Positions 1 to 8,601 are shown, numbered from the stretch's first letter. The stretch is DNA of 64,000 nt from Sphingobacterium lactis (GCF_011046555.1 NZ_CP049246.1:1116001-1180000); one strand, 5' to 3'. A program made the numbers and translations. Notes: generated from the letters alone by a model not told the origin.

Positions 1-1
1 A

Positions 2-493
2 ACGAATGGCATCAATTTTATCGTTCTGCATTTGTCACCACACCGATGGGATAAGCGACGCTGGGAAATGGCCACGATATTGGAGAGCTTAAAACTGCAA
101 GGGATTGAGCAGAATAGCGTTCTGCTAGGTGACTTCAACGCCTTCAGCCCCTTGGATTCTACCAGCTACCGCGATGGAAAGGATGTAGCGCGTTTTCAGG
201 AACTGCTCAAGAAATACCCTAAGAACAATTACCTGATCAACAATAAAGATATTGATTTCCAGACCATCCAATATGTGCTGGATGCCGATTACGTTGATGC
301 ATTGAAGGCATTGGCAACAGCATCACCAGCTCAGGCGAAGACCATTCTTCCAAGCCCAAGACGCATTGACTTTATCTATATCTCCAATGATATGCTCGGA
401 CGGTTGAAGGGGGGACAGTTTATCGTGGATGACTTTACCAAAGTCTACTCGGATCACAAACCATTATTTATCACATTAAAACCTAAGTCATGA
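2..493 (+). CDS. Endonuclease/exonuclease/phosphatase (EEP) family hydrolase, C-terminal part
   Basis: The reading frame is open from the first bases of the window, so the gene begins upstream and only about 163 C-terminal residues are seen. EEP-fold motifs are visible in order: a His-containing strand (FIVLHLSPHRW), the GDFN metal/catalytic motif, RRIDFIYIS with the conserved Asp, and a terminal SDHKPLF carrying the catalytic Asp-His pair. The family cleaves phosphodiester or phosphomonoester bonds. The substrate cannot be read from this fragment. The stop codon overlaps the start of the next gene (ATGA), so the two are probably co-translated. Bacteroidota pair such hydrolases with DUF5689 lipoproteins and SusCD systems, which suggests a surface or periplasmic role (inference). 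Confidence 0.9.
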   Translation, partial: TNGINFIVLHLSPHRWDKRRWEMATILESLKLQGIEQNSVLLGDFNAFSPLDSTSYRDGKDVARFQELLKKYPKNNYLINNKDIDFQTIQYVLDADYVDALKALATASPAQAKTILPSPRRIDFIYISNDMLGRLKGGQFIVDDFTKVYSDHKPLFITLKPKS

Positions 494-2559
494 TCAAGGT
501 AAATTCAAATCCTATATACCTCCTTTTCCTGACATTCTTGTCGACTGTATTGTTCTTCGGATGCCAGAAGGATGAGCTTCGCCAGTTCACGACCGACTTG
601 GCCATTAACCAACGGATTGTGCAGCTCGCGGACTCTGCTGCTAGCACGAAGATCCAGATTTATGCAGAGGACAATTGGACCATTGAAACCCAAGCAAAGG
701 ATTCTGTTTGGTTGACCGTTCCGGTGAATTCCGGTTCGGGCAAAAAATTGATCGATATTTCCGTGACCTCCAATGCAGGTAATTTACCGCGTGCGCAGAC
801 CTTGTTTATCAAGAGCGGCAATATAACAGACTCGGTCTCGATTCAACAGAAGGGGTTAGTTCCTACCTTGGCGATCGTCGATGAAGAGCTAAAGGCCATC
901 GCTGGAGGGGGTACCATGCGTACAGCCATCAATACCAATATTCCATTTGAATTGATGAAGGTAGAGAAAACAACCTTAGCCGGCGGTGATCTGGATTGGG
1001 TAACCGACCTGAACATTGAAGAAGGATACCTTTATTTGAAGGTGGCAGCTTCTACCCAGCCGTCCATCCGTCAAGGGAAGCTGATGTTCAGCTACCTGGA
1101 TGCATTGAATGTACTCGTGAAGGACAGCATCATGATTTCCCAACAAGTGAAGGGGGCTTATGAAAATGCCAAGCCTGTATCCTTCGATGAGGTTCGCATG
1201 AAGGGCGAGGGTGAAATCATGGAGGATATCTATATCGAAGGGATTATTATCAACGATAAAGGTGGAAATAATGTCGCATTGAATAGAAATGCAGCCGCCA
1301 ATAAACATACTATCGACCGTACACCGACAAGTGTTACGGCCTATATCCAATCGTTGGATGGGCGACAGGCCTTCAAGATTGAAACGGCAACGGCCGGTGA
1401 CAATATCTTCGATCGCAACCAGAAGGTTAAGCTCTGGTTAAAGGGCAGTAAACTGAACAAGCACAGTGCTCCTGAATTCATCACGATTTCCGGAGTGCAA
1501 TCGGTCCAGGTGATGGAACAGAATGCTTTGGCTACACAGTTGCAGCCAAGAGAACGCTTCATGTCCGAGCTGACCGATCGGGATCTGTTTACCTATGTGA
1601 AATTGAAAGATGTTGAAATTTCAGTGCCATCGGGCGCATATTCCAACATCAATGAAGGCTATGTGAATAGAGCCAGTGTATATCCGCTGAACCTGCGCGA
1701 TATCCGTGGGAACAGTTTGTATGCCCTATTTAATGTGGATGTGCCTTATCGCCGGGATGGCAGAAGAGTTCCACAGGGATCCGGAAATTTTGCGGGTATT
1801 CTCGTTTATGAAGAAATAGAACGTTACGGAACCCAAATTGGCCGATATGCCATTCGTCCGCAACATGAAACAGATATAACCCTGCAAGAGAATCGGGAAA
1901 GTGGGTTTTCCAAAGTCCACCTGGAATGGTCTCGTTTCAAGGATGAACATGAATCCAGCCCTACAGCAGCTCAGAACCCATTGACACCAGATATCGGAAC
2001 AGGAAAAATCTATCGCTCCGGATATGACCCACTAAACTTCACTGCAGTCAGCGGAATCTATAAAACCGGAGATTTCAATGGCTTGTTACAGGAACCAACA
2101 ACGGTAAAAGGAGCCGTTGCCAATGGAGGCTGGGGCGCCAGGAATTGGTGGAACGAAGATAAGAACAGAGGTGAAGCTTGGGTGGTTGAGATGAGCACCT
2201 CAGGAATTGCCAAACAATTATCTCTGCAGGTGGAAGGAAATGTGGATGTTGGTGGCCCGCGTAATTTCGTCGTGGAATGGAATACAAATAGTGATATGGA
2301 CGACAGCAATTGGAAACATGTTGCCGATTTCACCTTCCAGGATATCACACAATGGTCAAATACGCTGATTTCACAAGTGCCCGGTTATAAGGTGGTTAAT
2401 ATCAACCTGCCTGTAGACCTGCTGAACAAATCCAAAGTGTTTGTGCGCTTAAAAGTTAAAGATAAAGCCGCAGGAACACTGACCAACCCAGTAGGAGGAA
2501 CCTTGGTGAATTCCGCAAACTGCCGATTGGGCCATTTATCAATCAAGTACAACAAGTAG
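490..2559 (+). CDS. BACON and DUF5689 domain-containing lipoprotein
   Basis: The N-terminus is a lipoprotein signal peptide ending in the lipobox FFGC (Cys25). Residues ~50-120 resemble a BACON domain (DNWTIET...SVWLTV...GSGKK). Residues ~225-460 resemble DUF5689, an OB-like domain seen in secreted Bacteroidota proteins (EDIYIEGIIINDKGG, Q-K-V-LWLKG). The C-terminal ~200 residues look like a beta-sandwich (NFVVEWNT, VFVRLKV). At 689 residues it is a large surface-exposed lipoprotein, probably a binding partner of the upstream EEP hydrolase, with which it overlaps by 4 bp. The ligand is unknown. Domain names come from pattern recognition and were not searched. Confidence 0.8.
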   Translation: MIKVNSNPIYLLFLTFLSTVLFFGCQKDELRQFTTDLAINQRIVQLADSAASTKIQIYAEDNWTIETQAKDSVWLTVPVNSGSGKKLIDISVTSNAGNLPRAQTLFIKSGNITDSVSIQQKGLVPTLAIVDEELKAIAGGGTMRTAINTNIPFELMKVEKTTLAGGDLDWVTDLNIEEGYLYLKVAASTQPSIRQGKLMFSYLDALNVLVKDSIMISQQVKGAYENAKPVSFDEVRMKGEGEIMEDIYIEGIIINDKGGNNVALNRNAAANKHTIDRTPTSVTAYIQSLDGRQAFKIETATAGDNIFDRNQKVKLWLKGSKLNKHSAPEFITISGVQSVQVMEQNALATQLQPRERFMSELTDRDLFTYVKLKDVEISVPSGAYSNINEGYVNRASVYPLNLRDIRGNSLYALFNVDVPYRRDGRRVPQGSGNFAGILVYEEIERYGTQIGRYAIRPQHETDITLQENRESGFSKVHLEWSRFKDEHESSPTAAQNPLTPDIGTGKIYRSGYDPLNFTAVSGIYKTGDFNGLLQEPTTVKGAVANGGWGARNWWNEDKNRGEAWVVEMSTSGIAKQLSLQVEGNVDVGGPRNFVVEWNTNSDMDDSNWKHVADFTFQDITQWSNTLISQVPGYKVVNINLPVDLLNKSKVFVRLKVKDKAAGTLTNPVGGTLVNSANCRLGHLSIKYNK

Positions 2560-2591
2560 ACTATTTTATAGTAGCATTAGTGTGTGAGTAG

Positions 2592-2625
2592 GAGGGGAAC
2601 CCAATTGGGTTCCTCTTCGTATTTT
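2592..2625. terminator. Bidirectional intrinsic terminator
   Basis: A hairpin with stem GGAACCC/GGGTTCC and an AATT loop, extended by weaker pairs, sits between the convergent genes ending at 2559 (+) and 2637 (-). It is followed by a T-rich run on the + strand. Confidence 0.65.
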
Positions 2626-2636
2626 CAAGATGTCAG

Positions 2637-3014
2637 TTATTTGATGTAGACTACCTCCCGAACAATTTTCCATGTTCCATTTTTCTTCTTCCAATAAATG
2701 TTGAAGAGAAATTCCTGCTCTTTGTCCAGCTGTTTCATCTTTCGGGTTAAAATAATAAAACCCTCATCTCCTTGCATATCGGCATAATGGAATGCTGCAT
2801 GATCGTTGAGTGGTGCTGCATCGCTAGCCTTTAATGTGCGAAAGAATTCCATATTATCCGACTTGCTCAGCACTTCAATGGAGTTCTCCTGATCGATGCG
2901 CAGAAATTTAAGATCTTCGTCGTAAATATGATCCAGAAATTCCAGGTCATAGGTAGTTCCGCGGCGAATCAGTTCTTGGGTTAGGTTTAGTATCTCCGTA
3001 TTTAGCATGTTCAT
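2637..3014 (-). CDS. NTF2-like / SnoaL-like (DUF4440-type) protein
   Basis: This 125-residue protein has the NTF2-like pattern: an N-terminal helix (LTQELIRRGTTYDLEFLDHIYDEDLKFLRID), beta strands (EGFIILTRK, FLFNIYWKKKNGTWKIVREVVYI) and the typical ending 'KKNGTWKIV'. It has no signal peptide, so it is cytoplasmic. Members range from small isomerases to ligand-binding proteins, and nothing here identifies a substrate. It stands alone, convergent with the DUF5689 gene and divergent from the acyltransferase. A second Met (MLNTE) is possible two residues in. Confidence 0.75.
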   Translation of the reverse strand: MNMLNTEILNLTQELIRRGTTYDLEFLDHIYDEDLKFLRIDQENSIEVLSKSDNMEFFRTLKASDAAPLNDHAAFHYADMQGDEGFIILTRKMKQLDKEQEFLFNIYWKKKNGTWKIVREVVYIK

Positions 3015-3208
3015 TAATTTTTGGTAAGGTATGGAATTTAAGATGGGAAGTAAATGTAAATTGGGCGCAAGTCAACAAATTGACTTCATGATGATATGAA
3101 CAAGTGAGGGAACATGTAGCCCATCCAATTGATCTATTGTTGGTGACTTGGTTTCCTTAAATTTTAGGGAGTAACCCCTATCTTCCGAAATATGTATATT
3201 TTTACGGT

Positions 3209-4225
3209 ATGGCAGAAAAGAAATCCTATCTCATTTACCTAAGAGTCATCGCAACCTTTTTTGTGGTGCTGATCCATGCGTCAACCGGATTTCTCTACCA
3301 CATTGACACGTCTGCTTTCGACTGGAATTATGCCAATTGGATAAATGCCGCAACACGGTGCTCCGTGCCCATCTTTGTCATCATATCTGGGGCATTATTG
3401 CTGCAAAAGGATGAAGGAACAGGCGAATTCTATAAAAAGCGACTTCCCAAGCTGATCTACCCGTTTATATTCTGGACACTGATCTACCTGGTATATTATT
3501 TTTATCGCTATACAAAATTCGATCTGCTCCCTACAGATAAGATCATGTCCATCAGTCTGGATAAGATTCTCCATGGAGCGAACGCGCATCTGTGGTATCT
3601 GTACATGATTATTGGGCTTTATTTGGCCATTCCTTTCATCCGCAAAATCCTGGTGCAGTCCACGCAACGCGAGATCGAGATCTTTTTGCTCCTATGGCTG
3701 GCATCCATGTGCATCATGAACAAATCGCTGTATGTCGCCATGCCCAAATTCGATCTGACATTCTTTTCTGGATATATAGGTTATCTTGTTTTGGGGTATT
3801 ATCTCAGTATGCGCACCTTTACCTTCAAGCTCCAGCCATGGACATTCGCACTCCTGTATATGCTGATGTTGGCGATCGGGGCAATAGGAAGTTTCCTGAT
3901 TAACAAGGAAGCCAAAAAGCTGGACCCATTTTTCTACAATTATCTATTTATAACCACCGCCATAGCTGCCGGTGCGCTTTTCATGTGGATAAAAACGACA
4001 ACCCAAGCGGCCCATGTGCCCAGTTGGATCATGGGTATCGATAAGTATAGCTTTGGGATCTACTTGAGCCATATTATTCCCCTCAACTTCCTGCATCCAC
4101 TCCTGTCAAAGTTCATGGGAACAGCATGGGTTATTCCACTGGCTACTATAAGCACAATTGTCGTCTCCATCGCCATAACTTATCTAATCCGGAAATTACC
4201 CTACGGGAAATATGTGAGTGGATAG
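3209..4225 (+). CDS. Acyltransferase family 3 membrane protein (WecH/OafA-like)
   Basis: A 338-residue integral membrane protein with about ten hydrophobic segments. The N-terminus YLIYLRVIATFFVVLIHAST carries the R...H pattern of Acyl_transf_3 proteins, with the conserved His in 'VLIHAS'. WYLYMIIGLYLAIPFIRKI and 'SFGIYLSHII' near the C-terminus are also typical. The family transfers acyl, often acetyl, groups from the cytoplasm to extracytoplasmic sugars or lipids. The acceptor is unknown. It is monocistronic, with an AT-rich upstream region but no clean promoter match. Confidence 0.85.
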   Translation: MAEKKSYLIYLRVIATFFVVLIHASTGFLYHIDTSAFDWNYANWINAATRCSVPIFVIISGALLLQKDEGTGEFYKKRLPKLIYPFIFWTLIYLVYYFYRYTKFDLLPTDKIMSISLDKILHGANAHLWYLYMIIGLYLAIPFIRKILVQSTQREIEIFLLLWLASMCIMNKSLYVAMPKFDLTFFSGYIGYLVLGYYLSMRTFTFKLQPWTFALLYMLMLAIGAIGSFLINKEAKKLDPFFYNYLFITTAIAAGALFMWIKTTTQAAHVPSWIMGIDKYSFGIYLSHIIPLNFLHPLLSKFMGTAWVIPLATISTIVVSIAITYLIRKLPYGKYVSG

Positions 4226-4336
4226 TAGTGAAGTTTTTATCGGTTTTCAGGTGGTTGGGCTCGAAGCTTTAATAGGTCTTAATTCTTATGACCAGCTAAC
4301 GGCTGCCATCTTTTTTGACAAGAAATTAGTCTACAG

Positions 4337-4531
4337 TTAGTTATGGCTCACCATGTACTTAACTTGATGGTCGTTCAGAAGCTGAACAAAGTCGGTAAAA
4401 TCCTGTTCAAATATCATCGCTGCGCTGGGATACTGTTTTTTCCATGCGTTGTGGATACTTTCCGAGCAACCAACTGTAATACGCCCAACGCAAGCGTGTT
4501 ACTTCGGCTCTTTAACTGTTGTCTTCTTCAT
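4337..4531 (-). pseudogene. Remnant of a nucleotidyltransferase-like gene (5' end only)
   Basis: The 342-bp gap 4226-4567 has no intact gene. Reading the minus strand from 4417, the 26-residue frame MIFEQDFTDFVQLLNDHQVK + YMVSHN ends at 4337. It resembles the start of small nucleotidyltransferases of the DUF6036/AbiEii-like type, which run on into 'VGGYAV...'; here the match ends where that motif should begin. Further upstream, 4531-4499 reads as a short lysine-rich start (MKKTTVKEPK) followed by a stop, and the frame between is broken. I read this as a decayed gene of which only the 5' part remains. The resemblance is from memory of the family and could be chance. Confidence 0.35.
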
Positions 4532-4567
4532 GAAAATGAGATTGTATTGTTTTACCAAATAGTGGGA

Positions 4568-5077
4568 TCAAGCTATAATTTGCTTGTCTTTTGGATTACC
4601 GCTAGTGGCTATATGGACGCCTAGGTAACTGATGAGAAATAGCAGATTTAACCCTCCGCAAGTATCCTCAATGGATTTTTGTTTCGCAAACGATGGAATA
4701 ATCTGGGAGGTTTGGTATTGTTGGCGGGCAGAATTACTTACGGATTTTGCCAAGGGAATGATTATAAATTGTCCGTTGATTACTATGAGGAGAGATATGA
4801 CCAAAAGCACGATATTCTTTCGTTTTTTACCCTTTTTTAATGCCAAAAACAATCCAATATTTCCGAATAGAAACAGCCAGATTGAAGGCATTGTTACGTA
4901 GTTCATAATCGGATTGACGAAATGCCTTTGCCAGTATAAAAACTCCATTGTCGGGTTATCCCCCGCAATGACATTCATAGCTATGAATGAAGCTATACTG
5001 CCTAAACATAATGAATAACCTACTATTATTAAGGTCTTGGCTATTTTTAAAAAGGATTGTTTGTTTAAAATTTCCAT
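4568..5077 (-). CDS. Hypothetical four-helix membrane protein
   Basis: A 169-residue protein with four hydrophobic segments: ~12-35 (AKTLIIVGYSLCLGSIASFIA), ~62-80 (SIWLFLFGNIGLFLAL), ~87-108 (NIVLLVISLLIVINGQFIIIPL) and ~143-157 (GLNLLFLISYLGVHIA). It lacks the Cys/His motifs of thioredoxin or cytochrome-type proteins, and I do not recognise the family. It lies 62 bp downstream of the Crp/Fnr-type gene on the same strand, so the regulator may control it or be co-transcribed with it. It has no signal peptide distinct from its first helix. Confidence 0.7.
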   Translation of the reverse strand: MEILNKQSFLKIAKTLIIVGYSLCLGSIASFIAMNVIAGDNPTMEFLYWQRHFVNPIMNYVTMPSIWLFLFGNIGLFLALKKGKKRKNIVLLVISLLIVINGQFIIIPLAKSVSNSARQQYQTSQIIPSFAKQKSIEDTCGGLNLLFLISYLGVHIATSGNPKDKQIIA

Positions 5078-5139
5078 TGTATGTTTTTATACAAAGGAAG
5101 CGGGTGAAAACATTAAAGAAGTTACCTTGGGGTAATAAA

Positions 5140-5712
5140 TTACTTCTTGGCAATTCTTCTTCGAATTCTGCTTAAAGATTGCGGTGTCACGCCGATAAAA
5201 GAAGCGATATAAAATTGTGGTATGCGTTGTTGCAAATGCTTAAAGTCATGTAAGAAACTTAGGTACCGCTGTTCGGCAGTGTCTGCATACACGGATATAA
5301 TATGCTGAAGGGCAGATGAAAATATCTTTTCCAACAAGAGTCTTCCAAAACAGTCTCCTTTATTTATTTGTGCATAGAATTTTTGCAGATTTTCATATGA
5401 AATAATATTCAGTTCGGTGTCTTCCAACGCTTCAATTGTTTTCCTCGATGGTGTTTGGCTTATAAAACTGTCAAAATCACATGCAAATGTCTTTTCTTCG
5501 TTAAAATGAATAGTTAATTCTTTCCCATCATGATTGATATATTGCCTCAACAAGCCCTTTGAAACAAAGAATAGCGATTTACAGATTTTTCCTTGTTCAA
5601 GGATGTTTTCTCCCTTTTTTAAGGATCTATTGGTAAATAGTCGTTTTGTCAATTCAGTTTCCTCTTCTGAAAGATGAATATAATTACGAATATTATTGAT
5701 AAGTTCTTCCAT
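5140..5712 (-). CDS. Crp/Fnr-family transcriptional regulator
   Basis: The cyclic-nucleotide-binding fold occupies residues ~10-120 (LKKGENILEQGKICKSLFFVSKGLLRQY, FACDFDSFI). The C-terminus keeps the recognition-helix sequence FIGVTPQSLSRIRRRIAKK typical of Bacteroidota Crp/Fnr proteins. It lacks a four-Cys Fe-S motif and the Arg/Ser cAMP-binding signature, so its ligand is unclear. I prefer the Met at 5712 (MEELINNIRNY), the usual family start. An upstream in-frame ATG at 5751 would add 13 residues. The membrane protein gene downstream (4568-5077) is the obvious co-regulated partner. Confidence 0.85.
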   Translation of the reverse strand: MEELINNIRNYIHLSEEETELTKRLFTNRSLKKGENILEQGKICKSLFFVSKGLLRQYINHDGKELTIHFNEEKTFACDFDSFISQTPSRKTIEALEDTELNIISYENLQKFYAQINKGDCFGRLLLEKIFSSALQHIISVYADTAEQRYLSFLHDFKHLQQRIPQFYIASFIGVTPQSLSRIRRRIAKK

Positions 5713-5828
5713 GCAGCAGGTTGTTAACATTACTATTTCGTGGTTCTTCAATCACTACAAAAGAAAGTGTTTTCATGTATTCATACAATGCTATTGTCTG
5801 CTTACTTCGCTTATCTAACTTTATTGTA

Positions 5829-6012
5829 ATTTCCGTGTCCACCTATTTAAATGACACTAAATTAAAGTTACCGAAAAATACAATTGTTCGCTATAGGCGA
5901 GTGAAATAAAGGAATACACGGAATGAAAGAAAAGATTTTACAGTAAATGCCCAGATGGAGAACATGGGTCAGGGCAGTGGGTCGGGATTTCGGAGGCCTT
6001 AATTAAGCTCGG
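5829..6012 (+). repeat. Diverged ~180-bp direct repeat, copy A
   Basis: This stretch aligns over its whole length with 10806-10986 in the same orientation. Shared landmarks in order: ATTTCC, CCACCTA, TGACAC, AAAGTTAC, GAAAAATA, AATTGTT, TAAATGCC, TGGAGAACATGG, CGGGATTTC and AATTAAGCTCGG. Roughly three quarters of positions agree by eye, with small indels. It has no convincing ORF. It lies in the 587-bp gap between the Crp/Fnr gene and the LuxR gene. The remainder of that gap (6013-6299) is AT-rich, and I see nothing else in it. It may be a degraded mobile element end or a duplicated upstream region. Confidence 0.65.
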
Positions 6013-6299
6013 ATTTTCGTTACATCGATACGTACCTATAATGTAAAATAAAGATAATAGGCGCTTATCCATTCGAAATAACTGGGTTAAATTTTTTAAT
6101 CCAACTTCAAATTGCACAATATTATTTTTATGATTATCTTAAATCATCTTATTCACCGTGGGATCTTGTAGTCTCATAAATATAGGAACCAAACCTATAT
6201 CCTAAAAACACCAATTATACCGTTTCAGACGCTATTAGGTGCGTTTTTGGACTTATGGAATTTTCAGGATACCCTTGTTAATAATGTAGAGTCAAAACT

Positions 6300-7004
6300 A
6301 TGGAGACACTGGCGGAACAGTTATATGGTATATCCAAAGGACTTAAATATGGTGATTTTAATATACCGGATATTGGCGACATCGTACCGGCTTCCCTAAT
6401 GATTCAGGACTTGGACGAGATGCGACCCACCGGTTGTAGTTATATGAACAACTGGGGTTGCAAACAATTGGGTTCCTCAGTAGAAGAAGTGAACCACCTC
6501 GGAGAAGCATACTACGAACGTTATTTTGTCAAAGAAGAATCCAATGATATTTTCCAAGGAATGAATAATTATCTCAGGCTTGGCGATTTTGACCGACAGT
6601 ATAACTTCTTTCAACGGGTCAGGCTATATGGCGATACCGATTACACCTGGTTCTATACGGTATTAAAAGTCGTGCAAGTGAAATATTCTGCCGAACTGGA
6701 AAATAAGATCATCCTGCTTTCCTCCCCAGTAATGGGTATGGACAACCTGATCGCCAGGGTAAATAAAACATTGGATCAGGGCGAATACATCCGTAACAAC
6801 TACAGACGCTTTGCCGAACTTACCAGTAGGGAAAAAGAAATCATCACCCTATTGGCCAATGGAAAATCCACATGTGAAATAGCCGACCAGTTATTTATCT
6901 CGACTCATACCGTATCTACCCATCGTAAGAACATAATACGGAAAATCGAAGGTAATTCTTTTGCGGAGCTTATGCGATTTGCAATGGCATTTGACTTGGT
7001 ATAA
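6300..7004 (+). CDS. PAS-like / LuxR-type helix-turn-helix transcriptional regulator
   Basis: The 234-residue protein has an N-terminal ~150-residue PAS-like sensory domain (MIQDLDEMRPTGCSYMNNWG, EEVNHLGEAYYERYF). Its C-terminal LuxR HTH covers residues ~168-230: ELTSREKEIITLLANGKST, CEIADQLFISTHTVSTHRKN. The LTxREKEI start and the TVSTHRKNI recognition helix are diagnostic. There is no phosphoacceptor receiver domain, so the input signal is likely sensed directly. It is the only regulator in the accessory segment. The promoter at 7298-7328, 0.3 kb downstream, carries a palindrome suitable for a dimeric HTH protein, so it may activate the secreted-protein gene there (inference). Confidence 0.88.
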   Translation: METLAEQLYGISKGLKYGDFNIPDIGDIVPASLMIQDLDEMRPTGCSYMNNWGCKQLGSSVEEVNHLGEAYYERYFVKEESNDIFQGMNNYLRLGDFDRQYNFFQRVRLYGDTDYTWFYTVLKVVQVKYSAELENKIILLSSPVMGMDNLIARVNKTLDQGEYIRNNYRRFAELTSREKEIITLLANGKSTCEIADQLFISTHTVSTHRKNIIRKIEGNSFAELMRFAMAFDLV

Positions 7005-7278
7005 ATATGGTAGTCCTAAGTCTATGCACAGTATCTGATGGATTACTCAAACATCTACTCTTCTTTTTAATATAGCTAAAATTGACAAATTATGCGGGTT
7101 TGGGTAGAAATCACCAAACGGGCACTAGGTACACTGCTTGATCCTTCCCTAGAGATGTAATCTCACTAAAAATTGTTCAATAGATCACCATAGAGCCCTC
7201 ATATTATTACTTTATCTTCAATGTCGCCAAAGGCAAATTGGAGTTATGGATATTAGCGACAGGTTGATAAGGTAGGCA

Positions 7279-7300
7279 AAATACCTAGCGCTAGGTATTT
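7279..7300. promoter_or_regulatory. Perfect 22-bp palindrome, candidate operator
   Basis: The core is TACCTAGCGCTAGGTA, extended by AAA and TTT to 22 perfectly symmetrical bases. Its centre lies about 43-46 bp upstream of the likely transcription start of the 7353 gene, and its right edge reaches the -33 position. That geometry suits a class II activator of the LuxR type. The adjacent PAS-LuxR gene product is the natural candidate to bind it. Binding is not shown by the sequence. Confidence 0.55.
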
Positions 7301-7328
7301 ACCCACATGCTTTGTTGGGCTAGCTTTG
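7298..7328 (+). promoter_or_regulatory. Bacteroidota-type promoter for the 7353 gene
   Basis: The -7 element TAGCTTTG (7321-7328) matches TAnnTTTG exactly. Nineteen bases upstream is a weak -33 element, TTTA (7298-7301), in place of TTTG. A poor -33 overlapped by a palindrome is typical of activator-dependent promoters. The rest of the gap 7005-7278 shows no gene. Confidence 0.55.
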
Positions 7329-7352
7329 TGATAGGTATTAATCTAATGGAAT

Positions 7353-7817
7353 ATGAAAAGAGTCGCTAAAATTATGGTGAGCATCATCGGGATGATGTGT
7401 TTGCTTACTGTGCATGTGCATGCACAAAAGAACATTAAAGAGTTCAACGTAGCGGAAGAAGGTATATATAAAAAGTTAATGGAGGACCGTAGGGCGATGG
7501 GCGGTATACCGTTTAATCTAGCCCATAACGATGAATGGTCAGATTCGCGTATAAAAACAGAAATTGACCGCCGCAAAAATGCAATCAATGCATGTGAAAA
7601 ACGTTTACAAGCCTGTAAAAATGCTCTTGGTTCCTTGCCCGATGCTCCAAGCTCAGAGGTTAGCAGTAATGCGCATTTAAGAGACCATACACAAAGGGCG
7701 TTTATAAATGCCTGGTATCCTGATTTGATAAGAGATTTTAAAAATCAGCTCAAACAGCTTGAAGATGGGTTAAGCGAGAGGGCTAGACTTAAAACTGCTG
7801 TACCAACTGCTTATTAA
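7353..7817 (+). CDS. Hypothetical secreted protein (154 aa)
   Basis: The N-terminus is a clear Sec signal peptide (MKRVAKIMVSIIGMMCLLTV, cut after HVHA before QKN). The mature ~130 residues are hydrophilic and charged, with a central helical stretch (KTEIDRRKNAINACEKRLQA) containing two Cys seven residues apart in the context NACEKRLQACKN, and a C-terminal helix (NQLKQLEDGLSERARLK). I do not recognise the family. It follows a palindrome-bearing promoter and is the first of several small secreted proteins in the accessory segment. The organism's periplasm or exterior is the likely site. Confidence 0.7.
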   Translation: MKRVAKIMVSIIGMMCLLTVHVHAQKNIKEFNVAEEGIYKKLMEDRRAMGGIPFNLAHNDEWSDSRIKTEIDRRKNAINACEKRLQACKNALGSLPDAPSSEVSSNAHLRDHTQRAFINAWYPDLIRDFKNQLKQLEDGLSERARLKTAVPTAY

Positions 7818-7939
7818 CGGTGACGACCGCAAGATGGATTAGTCGGCATTTGGCAATAATGGCAATCTGGTTAAGAAAGCCGACGAAATCTATTACTAGT
7901 TAACAGAAATGTCATGAATCCCAAACACCGAAATAGTTC

Positions 7940-8013
7940 TTGCTTCCTATTGCTCAACTTCCCCCATCATGCAAACACTGTATCCCGTATCCGAAATAGA
8001 AGTAAAGCTATTA
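7940..8013 (+). pseudogene. Decayed fragment related to the 9631 secreted-protein gene
   Basis: These ~74 bp align with 9651-9723, the signal-peptide region of the gene at 9631 (shared: TTGCTTCCTATT, ATCCCGTATCCGA, AGCTATTA). A 1-bp length difference shifts the frame, and a TAG follows. The 370-bp gap 7818-8187 around it holds no intact gene. Another short frame near 7832-7897 (SAFGNNGNLVKKADEIYY, preceded by an in-frame TAG) also looks like coding debris. The gap appears to be remains of former genes, one a paralogue of the 9631 gene. Confidence 0.5.
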
Positions 8014-8187
8014 AATCGTGCCACAATAGCCAACTGCTTTTTGTCTCTGACTTATAATCTCAACCGCGGCTTGATGAAAGATAATACCACGTCTCTAATA
8101 TATATACCATAAACATCAATGAAGATGAAACAATTGCCAACCAAGCTATTTTGAAAGAGCAAATGATAAAAAATAAAATCTATAAAA

Positions 8188-8601
8188 ATGAAAACAATTA
8201 CAAAATTAAGCCTCGCTGTGCTACTGGTTGGAGCATACGCGGCATTTAACAGTGCGGTAGCACAAAAGTATAAGTTTAAAACAAGCCTATTCAATGTGCC
8301 ATCGCTTACTGAAGAACGAACTAAAAAGGAGACTTTATTTACAATTGATTTTGATAGAAAGAAGTTTGATAAGTCTTCAATCATATCAGAAATTAAGATT
8401 AAAGATTATCGAGATCATCAAGATCCAAAATATAGGATTTTAGAGTATAATTTTGAAATAGAAGACGGCTATACCGTATGGTTGACCATTGCCGGTTCTG
8501 AGTATTATGACGAACTTTTCTTATATGATAAAGATTTGGAAGGAATGGCTTCCGTACGTTATTATGGAAAAGTAACTGAAATAAAAAATAAAGTAAAATG
8601 A
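8188..8601 (+). CDS. Hypothetical secreted protein (137 aa)
   Basis: A Sec signal peptide (MKTITKLSLAVLLVGAYAAF, cut after AVA before QKYK) precedes a ~112-residue mature part rich in Lys, Asp and aromatic residues, with apparent beta strands (EYNFEIEDGYTVWLTIAG, DELFLYDKDLEGMASVRYY). I do not recognise the family. Its end overlaps the start of the next gene by 4 bp (ATGA), so the two form a translationally coupled pair of secreted proteins. Confidence 0.72.
   Translation: MKTITKLSLAVLLVGAYAAFNSAVAQKYKFKTSLFNVPSLTEERTKKETLFTIDFDRKKFDKSSIISEIKIKDYRDHQDPKYRILEYNFEIEDGYTVWLTIAGSEYYDELFLYDKDLEGMASVRYYGKVTEIKNKVK

Noticed and set aside
4343..4624. 93-codon forward ORF
   Set aside because: It overlaps the end of the membrane protein gene, has no family features, and is better explained by minus-strand gene debris.
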